A stretch of 64,000 bases of DNA from positions 763,629-827,628 of the forward strand of contig NZ_BBZI01000007.1 of NCBI RefSeq assembly GCF_008974245.1, given 5' to 3'. The notes below the pieces were generated by a model. The model saw nothing but the letters and a program-made list of their open reading frames with translations, had not been told where the DNA came from and searched no databases. This stretch comes from Streptomyces abyssomicinicus. GTDB lineage: Bacteria > Actinomycetota > Actinomycetes > Streptomycetales > Streptomycetaceae. Below, in pieces: positions 7,532 through 16,780 of this stretch; the first letter of the stretch is position 1, and every line of letters starts with the position of its first letter. Both the position numbers and the translations under genes were made by a program.

Positions 7532-9151
7532 ACCGTGACCGCACTCCCCACCGAAGCCGGGGGCGACCAGCCGCCCACCGAGCCGGCCGCGCCCCGCAGC
7601 CGGGCCGCGACCTGGACGCGCCGTCTCCTGCCTGCCGTGGCCGCCGCCCTCTCCGGCCTGCTGCTCTACGCGAGCTTCCCGCCCCGCACCCTGTGGTGGC
7701 TGGCCCTGCCCGCCTTCGCCGTCCTGGGGCAGACGTTGCGCGGCCGCCGGTGGAAGCCGGCCTTCGGTCTCGGATACCTCTTCGGCCTCGGCTTCCTGCT
7801 GCCGCTGCTGGTCTGGACCGGTATCGAGGTCGGGCCCGGACCGTGGCTGGCGCTGGTCGCCGTGGAGGCGGTCTTCCTCGCGCTCACCGCGGCCGGCATC
7901 GCCGCCGTCTCCCGGCTGCCCGCCTGGCCCCTGTGGGCCGCGGCGGTCTGGACCGCCGGTGAGGCGGTCCGGGCGCGTTTCCCCTTCGGCGGCTTCCCCT
8001 GGGGCAAGGTCGCCTTCGGTCAGGCCGACGGCGTCCTCCTGCCGCTCGCCGCGCTCGGCGGCACCCCGCTGCTCGGCTTCGCGGTGGTGCTGAGCGGCTT
8101 CGGACTCTGCGAGGCCGTCCGGCAGGCCCGCTCGGCGCGGCGAACCGGTGTCGTGCGCCGCGGGGCTGTCGCCGCCGCGCTGCTGAGCCTGCTCGCGCCG
8201 TTCGGCGCCGCGCTCGGCGCGCGGGCCGCGGTGGACGCGGGCGCCGAGGACGGTACGGCCACCGTCGCCGTGATCCAGGGGAACGTCCCCCGGCTGGGCC
8301 TCGACTTCAACGCCCAGCGGCGTGCGGTGCTCGATTACCACGTCCGGGAGACCGAACGGCTCGCCGAGCGCATCGACGCCGGTGAGGCCAAGCGGCCCGA
8401 CCTGGTGCTCTGGCCGGAGAACTCCTCCGACATCGACCCCTTCGCCAACGCCGACGCCGCCGAGGTCATCGACCGGGCGGCCAAGGCCGTCGGCGTGCCC
8501 ATCGCCGTCGGGGGCGTGGTCGAGCGGGACGGCAAGGTCTACAACGAGCAGATCCTCTGGGACCCCGAGAAGGGCCCGGTCGACACCTACGACAAGCGGC
8601 AGACGCAGCCGTTCGGCGAGTACCTGCCGCTGCGTCCCATGATCGGCGCGATCAACGAGACCTGGACGGGCATGGTCCACCGGGACTTCAGCCGCGGCGA
8701 CACCCCGGGCGTCTTCCGGATGAACGGCACCGGCGTCGGGCTGGTCACCTGCTACGAGGCGGCCTTCGACTGGGCGGTGCGCGACACCGTGCAGGCCGGC
8801 GCGCAGCTCCTCTCGGTGCCCAGCAACAACGCCACCTTCGGGCGCAGCGAGATGACCTATCAGCAGCTCGCCATGTCGCGGGTGCGGGCGGTCGAACACG
8901 GCCGGACGGTGACCGTGCCGGTGACCAGCGGGGTCAGCGCGATCATCCTGCCCGACGGCCGGGTGACCGCACGCACCGGCATGTTCGTGCCCGGGACGCT
9001 GGTGCAGGAGGTTCCGCTGCGGTCCTCCGCCACCCCGGCGACGACGCTGGGCACCCTGCCCGAGTGGGCGCTGGTGGCGCTCGCCGTCGCGGGCGGAACG
9101 TGGCGGGCCGTGCGCACCGTGTCGGCCAGGCGCGCCGGAACGGACCGATAG
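7529..9151 (+). CDS. lnt: Apolipoprotein N-acyltransferase
   Basis: A 540-residue polytopic enzyme that N-acylates the lipid-modified N-terminal cysteine of lipoproteins at the outer face of the membrane. Residues ~35-235 contain six or so TM helices, including the RFPFGGFPWGKVAFGQ loop typical of Lnt. Residues ~245-500 form a CN-hydrolase domain with the catalytic triad visible: Glu297 (WPENSSD), Lys356 (YDKRQTQPFGEY) and Cys408 (VTCYEAAF). A final TM helix follows near 515. Length and motifs fit the full-length family. Streptomyces commonly encode Lnt. No polyprenol monophosphomannose synthase partner is adjacent, unlike the mycobacterial fusion. Confidence 0.92.
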   Translation: MTVTALPTEAGGDQPPTEPAAPRSRAATWTRRLLPAVAAALSGLLLYASFPPRTLWWLALPAFAVLGQTLRGRRWKPAFGLGYLFGLGFLLPLLVWTGIEVGPGPWLALVAVEAVFLALTAAGIAAVSRLPAWPLWAAAVWTAGEAVRARFPFGGFPWGKVAFGQADGVLLPLAALGGTPLLGFAVVLSGFGLCEAVRQARSARRTGVVRRGAVAAALLSLLAPFGAALGARAAVDAGAEDGTATVAVIQGNVPRLGLDFNAQRRAVLDYHVRETERLAERIDAGEAKRPDLVLWPENSSDIDPFANADAAEVIDRAAKAVGVPIAVGGVVERDGKVYNEQILWDPEKGPVDTYDKRQTQPFGEYLPLRPMIGAINETWTGMVHRDFSRGDTPGVFRMNGTGVGLVTCYEAAFDWAVRDTVQAGAQLLSVPSNNATFGRSEMTYQQLAMSRVRAVEHGRTVTVPVTSGVSAIILPDGRVTARTGMFVPGTLVQEVPLRSSATPATTLGTLPEWALVALAVAGGTWRAVRTVSARRAGTDR

Positions 9152-9163
9152 GGTCGGACCATG
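9143..9163 (+). promoter_or_regulatory. Leaderless promoter of the Nudix gene
   Basis: TAGGGT followed by CGGACC and the ATG. The identical 15-nt string recurs before the SDR gene at 9683. No Shine-Dalgarno sequence. Promoter function inferred from position and repetition. Confidence 0.55.
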
Positions 9164-9634
9164 GCAACCCCGGACTTCATCCGCACGCTCCGCGCCAGCG
9201 CCGGGCGGCAGCTCCTGTGGCTGCCCGGCGTCACCGCGATCGTCCTCGACGGCCAGGGCCGCGTCCTGCTCAACCGCCGCGCCGACACGCGTCGCTGGGC
9301 GGTGATCGGAGGCATCCCGGAACCGGGGGAGCAGCCCGCCGCCTGCGCGGTGCGCGAGGTCTTCGAGGAGACCGCGGTGCACTGCGTCCCGGAGCGGGTG
9401 CTCAGCGTGCAGGCGCTCCAGCCGGTGACGTACGAGAACGGCGACGTCTGCCAGTACATGGACATCACCTTCCGCTGCCACGCCGTCGGCGGCGAGGCCC
9501 GCGTGAACGACGACGAGTCGCTGGACGTGGCCTGGTTCCCGGTCGACGCGCTGCCGGAACTGGACGAGTTCGGGCTGACCCGGATCAAGCAGGCGCTGTC
9601 GGATGCCCCCACATGGTTCGACCCTATGAGCTGA
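9161..9634 (+). CDS. Nudix hydrolase
   Basis: A 157-residue single-domain protein. The Nudix box runs from Gly51 to about residue 73 (GIPEPGE ... REVFEETAV), with the metal-binding REVFEE intact. The glycine normally at the third-last position of the box is alanine. The N-terminal TAIVLDGQGRVLLNRR strand fits the MutT/ADP-ribose pyrophosphatase fold. Substrate cannot be told. The gene starts 9 nt after lnt but has its own leaderless-type promoter, so it may be expressed independently. Confidence 0.85.
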   Translation: MATPDFIRTLRASAGRQLLWLPGVTAIVLDGQGRVLLNRRADTRRWAVIGGIPEPGEQPAACAVREVFEETAVHCVPERVLSVQALQPVTYENGDVCQYMDITFRCHAVGGEARVNDDESLDVAWFPVDALPELDEFGLTRIKQALSDAPTWFDPMS

Positions 9635-9682
9635 CCGGGAAGTATGGGCGCTGACCACATGGGGTGGCTGGGGGGCGCTGCC

Positions 9683-9697
9683 TAGGGTCGGACCATG
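9683..9697 (+). promoter_or_regulatory. Leaderless promoter of the SDR gene
   Basis: TAGGGT (9683-9688), CGGACC, then the ATG at 9695. Identical to the element before the Nudix gene 540 bp upstream. No good -35 at standard spacing was found. Confidence 0.55.
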
Positions 9698-10513
9698 ACC
9701 GAGCAGCCCAGCAACCCCGGTGGGGGCGTCGACACCCCCCTCGACCCCTCCTCGCCCGACCTCTCCGGGCGCACCGCCCTGGTCACCGGCGCCGCCGGCG
9801 GCATCGGGCGCGCCTGCACGCTGCGGCTGGCCGCCGCGGGCGCCACGGTGCGGGCGGTGGACCGTGACGAACACGGCCTCGCGGAACTCACCGGGCAGGT
9901 GGCCGGGCTGAACGGGACCGTGGAACCCCAGGTCCTCGACCTCACCGACCTGGACGCCGCCGAGCGCGCCGCCGAGGGGGTCGACGTGCTGGTCAACAAC
10001 GCGGGGATCCAGCTGGTGCGTCCGGTGCACGAGTTCCCGCCCGAGGTCTTCCACACCGTGCTCACGGTGATGCTGGAGGCGCCGTTCCGGCTGATCCGCG
10101 GCGCCCTGCCGCACATGTACGGGCAGGGCTGGGGGCGCATCATCAATGTGTCCTCCGTCCATGGGCTGCGCGCCTCCGCCTTCAAGTCGGCGTATGTGTC
10201 CGCCAAACATGGGCTGGAAGGACTGTCCAAGACGGTGGCCCTGGAGGGCGCGCCCCACGGCGTCACCTCCAACTGTGTGAACCCCGGCTATGTGCGCACA
10301 CCACTGGTCGAGAAGCAGATCACCGACCAGGCGGCGGTGCACGGCATCCCCGAGGACCGGGTGGTCTCCGAGATCCTGCTGCGTGACACCGCCGTCAAGC
10401 GGCTGATCGAGCCCGCCGAGGTCGCCGAGACGGTGGCCTTCCTCTGCGGCCCGGCCGCCGCCACGATCACCGGGTCCTCCTACGTGATGGACGGCGGCTG
10501 GACCGCGCACTGA
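9695..10513 (+). CDS. 3-hydroxybutyrate dehydrogenase-like short-chain dehydrogenase
   Basis: A 272-residue classical SDR. The first ~25 residues are a variable extension. The cofactor motif TGAAGGIG is at 31-38, NNAG follows the NAD-binding core, and the catalytic Ser/Tyr/Lys set includes SSVHG and Tyr167-Lys171 (YVSAKHG). The C-terminal PAEVAETVAFLCGP stretch and the HGIPEDRVV segment resemble D-3-hydroxybutyrate dehydrogenase, which links hydroxybutyrate to acetoacetate. The GAF/PucR regulator follows 100 nt downstream and may control it. Substrate assignment is by resemblance only. Confidence 0.75.
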   Translation: MTEQPSNPGGGVDTPLDPSSPDLSGRTALVTGAAGGIGRACTLRLAAAGATVRAVDRDEHGLAELTGQVAGLNGTVEPQVLDLTDLDAAERAAEGVDVLVNNAGIQLVRPVHEFPPEVFHTVLTVMLEAPFRLIRGALPHMYGQGWGRIINVSSVHGLRASAFKSAYVSAKHGLEGLSKTVALEGAPHGVTSNCVNPGYVRTPLVEKQITDQAAVHGIPEDRVVSEILLRDTAVKRLIEPAEVAETVAFLCGPAAATITGSSYVMDGGWTAH

Positions 10514-10522
10514 CCGTCCGTG

Positions 10523-10549
10523 CGGGGCGGCGGACCGCCCGCCGCCCCG
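10523..10549 (+). terminator. Intrinsic-type hairpin after the SDR gene
   Basis: An 11-bp perfect stem (CGGGGCGGCGG / CCGCCGCCCCG) with a 5-nt loop, 10 nt past the SDR stop. No U-tract, as is usual in Streptomyces. Confidence 0.6.
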
Positions 10550-10613
10550 TGCCCCGAGCGGCCGTCGTCCACAGGGGTGTCCCGGGGCCCCGGCCATGGT
10601 GAATCCTGTGCCC

Positions 10614-13064
10614 ATGTCCCACGATCACCTGCGGAGCGGGCCGTCGCCGGCGGCCCGGCCGTCCGCGGAACCGCCCGCTCCACGCCCGGCCGACGGGGCG
10701 CCCGCCGACGCCCCGCCGCCCGGCGCGCCCGGCGCCCCGGCCGTCGCCGGTTCCTCCTCCGCGCCCGGCCCGCGCACCGGACCCACCCCCGCCTCCGGGA
10801 CCGGGGCGGCCCCGGCCGTCGCCCCCGCCTCCGGCACGGACGCGGACGCGGCTCGCGGCCGGGACTCCGCCCCCGGTACGGACGCGGCCGCCTCCGACGG
10901 GAACGCCGCCTCCGGAGCCCTGGACGCGCCCGTCGTCGAGCCGGTTCCGGCGTCTGCCGTCGGCGGGGACGCTGCCGCCTCCGGCGTGGTTGCCGGGTCG
11001 GGTGCCGCGGTGGCGCCGGCCGTCGAGCCGGCCCCCGTGCCCGCCTCCCGCGCGGACGTCGCCTACGGCGCCGATGCTGCCTCGGGCATGGATGCCGCGC
11101 CGGGGGCGAGCTCCGCGCCCGGGGCGAATGCCGCGCCCGGGAGGAACGCCGCGCCCGGTGTCGTGGGCGAGGGCGCGGCCGGGGTGGAGGCCCCCTACCT
11201 GGAACTGCTGGCCCGCGGGGCCTCCGCGGACGCCTACGACCGCCCCGTGCTCGTGGCCCGCGCCGAGGGGCGGCCCCCGGCCGAGGTCGCCGCGCTGCGC
11301 CGGGCCCGGGACCTCGCCCTGCGGGTCCGGTCCGAACTCGAGGGCCGGCGCCGCCGCGAGGAGGAGCTCTCCGCCCTCTTCGCCACCGCCCACGACCTCG
11401 CCGGCCCCCGCGACCTCGACGCCGTGCTGCGGGCCATAGTCCAGCGCGCCCGCTCCCTCCTCGGCACCGATGTCGCCTACCTCTCCCTCAACGACCCGGC
11501 CCGCGGCGACACCTACATGCGGGTCACCGACGGATCGGTCGCCGCCCGCTTCCAGCAGCTGCGGCTCGGCATGGGCGAAGGACTCGGCGGTCTCGTCGCC
11601 CAGACGGCCCGGCCCTACGTCACCCAGGACTACTTCAAGGACGCGCGGTTCCTGCACACGGGCACGATCGACGCCGGGGTCCACGACGAGGGACTGGTCG
11701 CCATCCTCGGCGTCCCGCTGATGCTCGGCGACCACGTCATCGGCGTGCTGTTCGCCGCGGACCGCCGCGCCCGCGTCTTCGAACGCGGCCAGATCGCCCT
11801 GCTCAGCAGCTTCGCCGCCCTCGCCGCGGCGGCCATCGACACCGCCAACCTGCTCACCGAGACCCGCTCCGCCGTCGCCGAACTGGAGCGGGCCAACGAG
11901 ATCATCCAGGACCGCAGCGCCGTCATCGAACGCGCCTCCGAGGTCCACGACCGCCTCGCCGAGCTGGTGCTCCGCGGCGGCCAGGTGCACGACGTCGCCG
12001 CCGCCGTCTCGGAGGTGCTCGGCGGCTCGGTGGCCTACGCCGACATCACCGCCGTCCCCGCCGAGGCGCTGGAGGCGTCCCGCGCCGAGGGCCACGCCGT
12101 GCCGCACGGCGACGACTGGATCGCCGCCGTCACCGCCGGCGGCGAACTCCTCGGCGCCCTGGTGCTGCGCGGGCACCCCGTCCTCGACCCCGTCGACCAG
12201 CGCACCCTGGAGCGGGCCGCCATGGTCACCTCCCTGCTGCTGCTCGCCCGCCGGTCCGCCGCCGAGGCCGAACAGCGGGTCCGCGGCGAACTCCTGGACG
12301 ACCTCCTCGACGCCCGCGACCACGACCCCCGGCTGCTGCGGATGCGCGCCGCCCGCCTGCACGCCGACCTCGACGTCACCCACGTGGTGCTCGCCGCCCG
12401 CCTGGACGCCACCGCGCCCGGCGGCGACGCCGAGGCGGAGGCCCGCCGCCGGATCTGGTCCGCCGCCTCGCACCTGGCCTCCACCCGCCACGGCCTGGCT
12501 GCCGCCCGCGACGGCGGCACGGTGCTGCTGCTCCCGCTGCCGCCCGGCCGCACCGCCACCGACCTGGCCCGCGACGTCGCGCGCAGGCTCGGCACCGCCG
12601 TGCACGACGCGGTCACCGTCGGGGCGTCCGCGCCGCAGGAGGTGCTGTCGTCGGGGCCGGACCAGGTGGCCGTCGCCTACCAGGAGGCCCGCCGCTGCCT
12701 GGACGCCCTCCGTCTCCTCGGCCGGACCGGTGACGGCGCGGCGGCCGAGGACTTCGGCTTCGTCGGCCTGCTCCTCGCGGGGGACCGGGACATCTCCGGG
12801 TTCGTCGGCCGCACGATCGGCGAGGTCGTCGACTACGACGAGCGGCGCGGCACCGACCTGGTACGCACCCTCGACGCCTACTTCGCCTGCGGGATGAGCC
12901 CTGCCCGCACCAAGGACGAACTCCACGTCCACGTCAACACGGTGGCGCAGCGGCTGGAGCGGGTGGGCCGCCTGCTGGGCGAGGACTGGCAGCGGCCCGA
13001 CCGGGCCCTGGAGATCCAGCTCGCGCTGCGCCTCCAGCGCCTGACCTCGCCCCCGCGCGGCTGA
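10614..13064 (+). CDS. GAF- and PucR-HTH-domain transcriptional regulator with long low-complexity N-terminus
   Basis: An 816-residue protein. Residues ~1-185 are Ala/Pro/Gly/Asp-rich with decapeptide-like repeats (APGANAAPGRN type) and no recognisable fold. Then come a short helical segment (~205-245), a GAF domain (~255-420) and a PucR-like C-terminus, with the HTH near the end (SPARTKDELHVHVNTVAQRLERVG). PucR proteins are activators that respond to small ligands through their sensory domains. The start ATG at 10614 is preferred over the in-frame ATG at 10596 because AATCCT lies 6 nt before it. An internal start near the GAF domain cannot be excluded. The SDR is just upstream and an MFS gene converges from the right. 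Its effector is unknown. Confidence 0.75.
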   Translation: MSHDHLRSGPSPAARPSAEPPAPRPADGAPADAPPPGAPGAPAVAGSSSAPGPRTGPTPASGTGAAPAVAPASGTDADAARGRDSAPGTDAAASDGNAASGALDAPVVEPVPASAVGGDAAASGVVAGSGAAVAPAVEPAPVPASRADVAYGADAASGMDAAPGASSAPGANAAPGRNAAPGVVGEGAAGVEAPYLELLARGASADAYDRPVLVARAEGRPPAEVAALRRARDLALRVRSELEGRRRREEELSALFATAHDLAGPRDLDAVLRAIVQRARSLLGTDVAYLSLNDPARGDTYMRVTDGSVAARFQQLRLGMGEGLGGLVAQTARPYVTQDYFKDARFLHTGTIDAGVHDEGLVAILGVPLMLGDHVIGVLFAADRRARVFERGQIALLSSFAALAAAAIDTANLLTETRSAVAELERANEIIQDRSAVIERASEVHDRLAELVLRGGQVHDVAAAVSEVLGGSVAYADITAVPAEALEASRAEGHAVPHGDDWIAAVTAGGELLGALVLRGHPVLDPVDQRTLERAAMVTSLLLLARRSAAEAEQRVRGELLDDLLDARDHDPRLLRMRAARLHADLDVTHVVLAARLDATAPGGDAEAEARRRIWSAASHLASTRHGLAAARDGGTVLLLPLPPGRTATDLARDVARRLGTAVHDAVTVGASAPQEVLSSGPDQVAVAYQEARRCLDALRLLGRTGDGAAAEDFGFVGLLLAGDRDISGFVGRTIGEVVDYDERRGTDLVRTLDAYFACGMSPARTKDELHVHVNTVAQRLERVGRLLGEDWQRPDRALEIQLALRLQRLTSPPRG

Positions 13065-13096
13065 CCGGCGCGGTGCCCGCCTCCTGAGCTCCGACG

Positions 13097-13136
13097 CGTG
13101 AAGGCTCCGTACACCAGGGTGTACGGAGCCTTCACG
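13097..13136. terminator. Bidirectional 18-bp perfect hairpin terminator
   Basis: Arms 13097-13114 and 13119-13136 are perfectly complementary (CGTGAAGGCTCCGTACAC) around a CAGG loop. It lies between the convergent regulator (ending 13064) and MFS gene (ending 13176), so it can stop both. Confidence 0.85.
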
Positions 13137-13175
13137 TGTGCGGCCGGGGCGGCCGGTGCCGCCCCCGGCCGGGGG

Positions 13176-14567
13176 TCACACCGCCTGCTCGCTCCGGGCC
13201 GGGGCGGCCGGGGCGGCCGGGGAGGCCGCGGAGGCGCTGGAGCCCTCGATGTCGTTCAGGTCCCGGTCACGGGTCTCCTTGGCCACGGCCACCGCGATCA
13301 GCGTGATGACCGCCGCGGCGATCACGTACAGGGAGATCGGGGTCGAGGTGCCGTAGCTCGACAGCAGCGCGGTCGCGATCAGCGGCGCCGGAGCGCCCGC
13401 GGCCACCGAGGCGAACTGGGCGCCGATGGAGGCGCCGGAGTAGCGCACCCGGGTCGAGAACAGCTCGGAGAAGAACGCGGCCTGCGGGGCGTACATGGCG
13501 CCGTGCAGGACCAGGCCCACCGTGACCGCGGTCAGCAGGGAGAGGAAGCCGCCCTTGTCGATCAGCCAGAAGAACGGGAACACCCACAGGCCGATGCCGG
13601 CCGCGCCGATCATGTAGACCGGGCGCCGGCCCCAGCGGTCGGAGAGCGCGCCCCAGGCCGGCACCGCGCAGAAGTGGATCGCGGAGCCGACCAGCACCGC
13701 GTTCAGCGCGGTCTGCTTGGACATCTCGGCCGCCTCGACGGCGTACACCAGGATGAACGCGGTGATCACGTAGAACGAGATGTTCTCCGCCATCCGCGCG
13801 CCCATCGCGATCAGGATGTCCTTCCAGTGGTACCGGAAGACGGCGACCAGCGGAAGCTTCTCGGCCGTGCCCTCGGCCTTGCGGGCCTCGGCGGCGGCCA
13901 GCGCCTGCTTGAAGACGGGCGACTCGTCGACCGACAGGCGGATCCACAGGCCGACGACCACCAGCAGGCCGGAGAGCAGGAACGGTATGCGCCAGCCCCA
14001 CGAGTTGAAGGCGCTCTCCGAGAGTGTGGCGGTCAGCAGTGCCAGTACACCGGTGGCCAGCAGCTGACCGGCCGGGGCGCCGGTCTGCGGCCACGAGGCC
14101 CAGAATCCACGCCGCTTCGGGTCGCCGTGCTCCGACACCAGCAGCACCGCGCCGCCCCACTCGCCGCCGAGGGCGAAGCCCTGCACCAGACGCAGCACCG
14201 TCAGCAGGACCGGCGCCACACTGCCGATGGTGGCGTGGGTCGGCAGCAGGCCGATGGCGAAGGTCGCGCCACCCATCATCAGCAGACTGATCACCAGCAG
14301 CTTCTTGCGGCCCAGCCGGTCGCCGTAGTGACCGAACACCAGGGCGCCCAACGGGCGGGCCAGGAAGCCGACCGCGTAGGTGAGGAACGCCAGCAGCGTA
14401 CCCACCAGCGGGTCCTCGTCCGGGAAGAACAAGGTGTTGAACACCAGCGCGGCGGCCGAGCCGTAGAGGAAGAAGTCGTACCACTCGATGGTGGTGCCGA
14501 TGAGGCTCGCGGCGACGATCTTCTTCAAGCTGTTCGGCGTCGGGGGCGCGGCTGCCGATGAAGCCAT
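13176..14567 (-). CDS. MFS transporter, metabolite:H+ symporter type (ShiA/ProP-like)
   Basis: A 463-residue 12-TM carrier. It opens with KKIVAASLIGTTIEWYDFFLYG, the signature of the metabolite:H+ symporter branch (shikimate, proline/betaine, alpha-ketoglutarate). The GDRLGRKK loop between TM2 and TM3 and LVQGFALGGEWGG in TM4-5 are intact. The ATG at 14567 has GGAAG 9 nt upstream. It converges on the GAF/PucR regulator gene. With the hydroxybutyrate-dehydrogenase-like gene beyond, an organic-acid substrate is plausible but unproven. The Ala/Pro-rich C-terminal tail is dispensable-looking. Confidence 0.85.
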   Translation of the reverse strand: MASSAAAPPTPNSLKKIVAASLIGTTIEWYDFFLYGSAAALVFNTLFFPDEDPLVGTLLAFLTYAVGFLARPLGALVFGHYGDRLGRKKLLVISLLMMGGATFAIGLLPTHATIGSVAPVLLTVLRLVQGFALGGEWGGAVLLVSEHGDPKRRGFWASWPQTGAPAGQLLATGVLALLTATLSESAFNSWGWRIPFLLSGLLVVVGLWIRLSVDESPVFKQALAAAEARKAEGTAEKLPLVAVFRYHWKDILIAMGARMAENISFYVITAFILVYAVEAAEMSKQTALNAVLVGSAIHFCAVPAWGALSDRWGRRPVYMIGAAGIGLWVFPFFWLIDKGGFLSLLTAVTVGLVLHGAMYAPQAAFFSELFSTRVRYSGASIGAQFASVAAGAPAPLIATALLSSYGTSTPISLYVIAAAVITLIAVAVAKETRDRDLNDIEGSSASAASPAAPAAPARSEQAV

Positions 14568-15228
14568 GGTGACCACTTCCAGATGTGGGATGGGGACGTC
14601 TACGTGTCGGCACAACGTAGAAAGGCCCAGGTCAAGCGCACATGTGGTGGGACACCATAGTTTTGGCCGCAGGTGTGCGTGCCTCCACCATGACGGTGCG
14701 ATCGTTCCTCGCCGGAGCCGTTGTGGGGGCCGAAAACCGCCCCTGAGAGCCCCTTGTCCGCGTCGCCCTGCCGAGGTACGACCCAGGTGTAGTGCCCACA
14801 AGCGTTTGTCGACGCGGCCGAGGCCCTGATCGCGAAGACCTCCGGTGTGGTGGGGTCGACGAGGGGGCCTACCTGAGGCCCCGTGCCTCGAACGACGGAC
14901 GGACCGAGGCGCTGACAGACGTCTGCGCGTAGGTGTGCCCCAGGCGTAGGCGTGCCGGCACCGGCAGCGCCTGGCGGCCTCGTCGTGACCCCGCGCACCA
15001 GGAGCTTCGTCTGCATTAGCGAGCCAACTGGGTACTACAGCAACGGAGTTGACGGTGGATGTCGTCTCGGCGAGCTCTCTGTGGGCTGGGTTGCGTGGAC
15101 ATGACGGGGTGTGGGTGCGACCTTCTTGCGGGGCGCCGGGATGGCACGGACGGCCGCCCCCGGACTCCCGCGCCCCTTGATGCCGCCGTCGAGGCGTTCG
15201 CGAGGGTCGCGGCAATCGAGGTACTGAC
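14568..15228. other. 661-bp spacer between divergent MFS genes
   Basis: No convincing gene. Frames open here lack third-position GC bias and homologous-looking motifs. It must carry the promoters of both divergent transporter genes. No clean -35/-10 pair or palindrome was identified. Confidence 0.5.
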
Positions 15229-16425
15229 ATGAAGGAACGGGCGGACTTCGGGAAGCGGCCGGCGTCGGCGCTCGTGGCCCTCGCGGTCGCGGCGTTCTGC
15301 TTCGTCTCGGTCGAGACCATGCCGGTGGGCCTGCTGTCGGTGATGTCCGCAGACCTGGGCGTGCCGTCCTCCCACATCGGCCTGCTGGTGACCGGGTACG
15401 GGGTCACGGTCGTGGTCGTCTCGCTGCCGCTGGCCCGGGTGGTGGCGCGGGCGCCCCGCAGACCACTGCTGCTCGGGCTCGTGGCACTGCTGACGGCGGC
15501 CACCGCCGTGTCCGGCCTCTCGCCCGGATACGGCCTGCTGTTCGCCGCCCGGTTGTCGACCGCGCTCAGCCAGGCTGTCTTCTGGGCTGTCGTGGCTCCG
15601 GTCGCCGCAGGGATGTTTCCGGTGCGCGTACGGGGACGGGTGACCGCCGTCGTGTTCACCGGCGGCTCGCTCGGCCCGATGCTGGGCGTTCCCGCGGGGA
15701 CCTGGCTGGGGCAGCAGGCCGGCTGGCGGGTGACGTTCCTCGCCCTGGCGGGACTGGGTCTCCTCGCGTTCCTCGTCCTGGCCGTGGCCATGCCGACCAC
15801 TCCGGCACATCACGAGCACGCCGGACGCGGCACGTCACCCGACGCCCGGCGGTACATGCTGGTGCTCGCCACCACCGCGCTCTCGGTGGCGGGATTCTTC
15901 GCCGTCTTCACGTACACCTCCACGTTCGTCACCGCGGTCGCCGGCATGCCGGCCGTGCTGCTGGGCCCGTTGCTGGTCGCCCGTGGGCTGGCCGACTTCG
16001 GCGGGATCGCGGTCGGGGGCATTCTCTCCGACCGGAACCAGCGGCTCGCGGTGCTGCTGCCGGCCGCCCTCCTGGCAGCCACGTTGATCGGCATGTTCGC
16101 CCTCGGGACCGACCCGGTGGCTGCCGGGACCACCCTCGTGCTCACCGGGCTCGCCATGGGTGCTCTGACTCCGGCCCTGCAGAACCGTGTCATGGAGTTC
16201 GCGCCGGGCAGCACGGACACGGCATCCGCGGGGAACTCGATCGCCTACAACATCGGTATCGCCCTGGGCTCGTCCCTCGGCAGCCTCGCCATCGCCCACA
16301 CCGGGCCCCGCGGCACCGCCCTCGCCGGTGCCGCGCTGGCCGCGGGTGCCGTGCTGATCGCCCTCCGGGTGCCCGAGCCCGACCGGCCGCGCACCGGACC
16401 CACGAAGGAGGAGGACCATGGATGA
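15229..16425 (+). CDS. MFS transporter, DHA1/AraJ-like
   Basis: A 398-residue 12-TM protein of the drug:H+ antiporter-1 type. Helix 1 contains VSVETMPVGLLSVM and helix 4-5 GSLGPMLGVPAGTWLGQQAGWRVTF, the proline/glycine motif C of DHA1 efflux pumps. This group exports sugars, arabinose analogues or drugs. Start ATG 15229; the upstream ribosome-binding site (GAGGTACTGAC) is weak but usable. The last codons overlap a short ATG frame at 16418. Substrate unknown. Confidence 0.82.
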   Translation: MKERADFGKRPASALVALAVAAFCFVSVETMPVGLLSVMSADLGVPSSHIGLLVTGYGVTVVVVSLPLARVVARAPRRPLLLGLVALLTAATAVSGLSPGYGLLFAARLSTALSQAVFWAVVAPVAAGMFPVRVRGRVTAVVFTGGSLGPMLGVPAGTWLGQQAGWRVTFLALAGLGLLAFLVLAVAMPTTPAHHEHAGRGTSPDARRYMLVLATTALSVAGFFAVFTYTSTFVTAVAGMPAVLLGPLLVARGLADFGGIAVGGILSDRNQRLAVLLPAALLAATLIGMFALGTDPVAAGTTLVLTGLAMGALTPALQNRVMEFAPGSTDTASAGNSIAYNIGIALGSSLGSLAIAHTGPRGTALAGAALAAGAVLIALRVPEPDRPRTGPTKEEDHG

Positions 16426-16576
16426 GACCGTGGCACCGCGGACAGGGGACGACGTCGGCTCCGACGAGGAGTTCCCGTGCGCCCGGTCGGCCGACACCGG
16501 TGCGAGGGACCCCCTTCCCCGCCGACGACTCTGCGGCGTGGGGCGTCGTGGCGGCCCTGGACCGGCAGGTCCGTGA
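16418..16576 (+). CDS. Short overlapping ORF, possibly a frameshifted gene remnant
   Basis: An ATG inside the last codons of the MFS gene opens a 52-codon frame (MDETVAPRTGDD...) ending in TGA. A second frame just downstream (~16500-16620) reads PADDSAAWGVVAALDRQ followed by RDAETLHALAPT, which looks protein-like. The two could be one small gene broken by a frameshift near 16510. I do not recognise the family. The stop-start overlap with the MFS gene is the main argument that translation starts here. Confidence 0.25.
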   Translation: MDETVAPRTGDDVGSDEEFPCARSADTGARDPLPRRRLCGVGRRGGPGPAGP

Positions 16577-16705
16577 CGCCGAGACCCTCCATGCGCTCGC
16601 CCCCACCACCGCGCGGGCACGCGGTGCCGGCGAGGAGCAAGGTGCGGAGCGGCCCGGGGCCTCGGAGGCCGGGGCCCCGCAGGCCGGGCCCCGGGTGCCG
16701 GCGAC

Positions 16706-16754
16706 CGCCCCGTCGGCGGGCCGGGACCGGACCGGCCGGCCGGCCGACGGGGCG
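16706..16754. terminator. Hairpin between convergent MFS and kdgK genes
   Basis: Arms CGCCCCGTCGGC (16706-16717) and GCCGACGGGGCG (16743-16754), with further GC pairing inside the loop. It lies 27 nt past the kdgK stop and downstream of the MFS gene. Confidence 0.65.
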
Positions 16755-16780
16755 GGAGGCGCCGCGGCAACCGGGACGCC

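Noticed and set aside
14600..15016. Minus-strand 138-codon frame in the spacer between MFS genes
   Set aside because: No ribosome-binding site, no codon bias and no recognisable motif.
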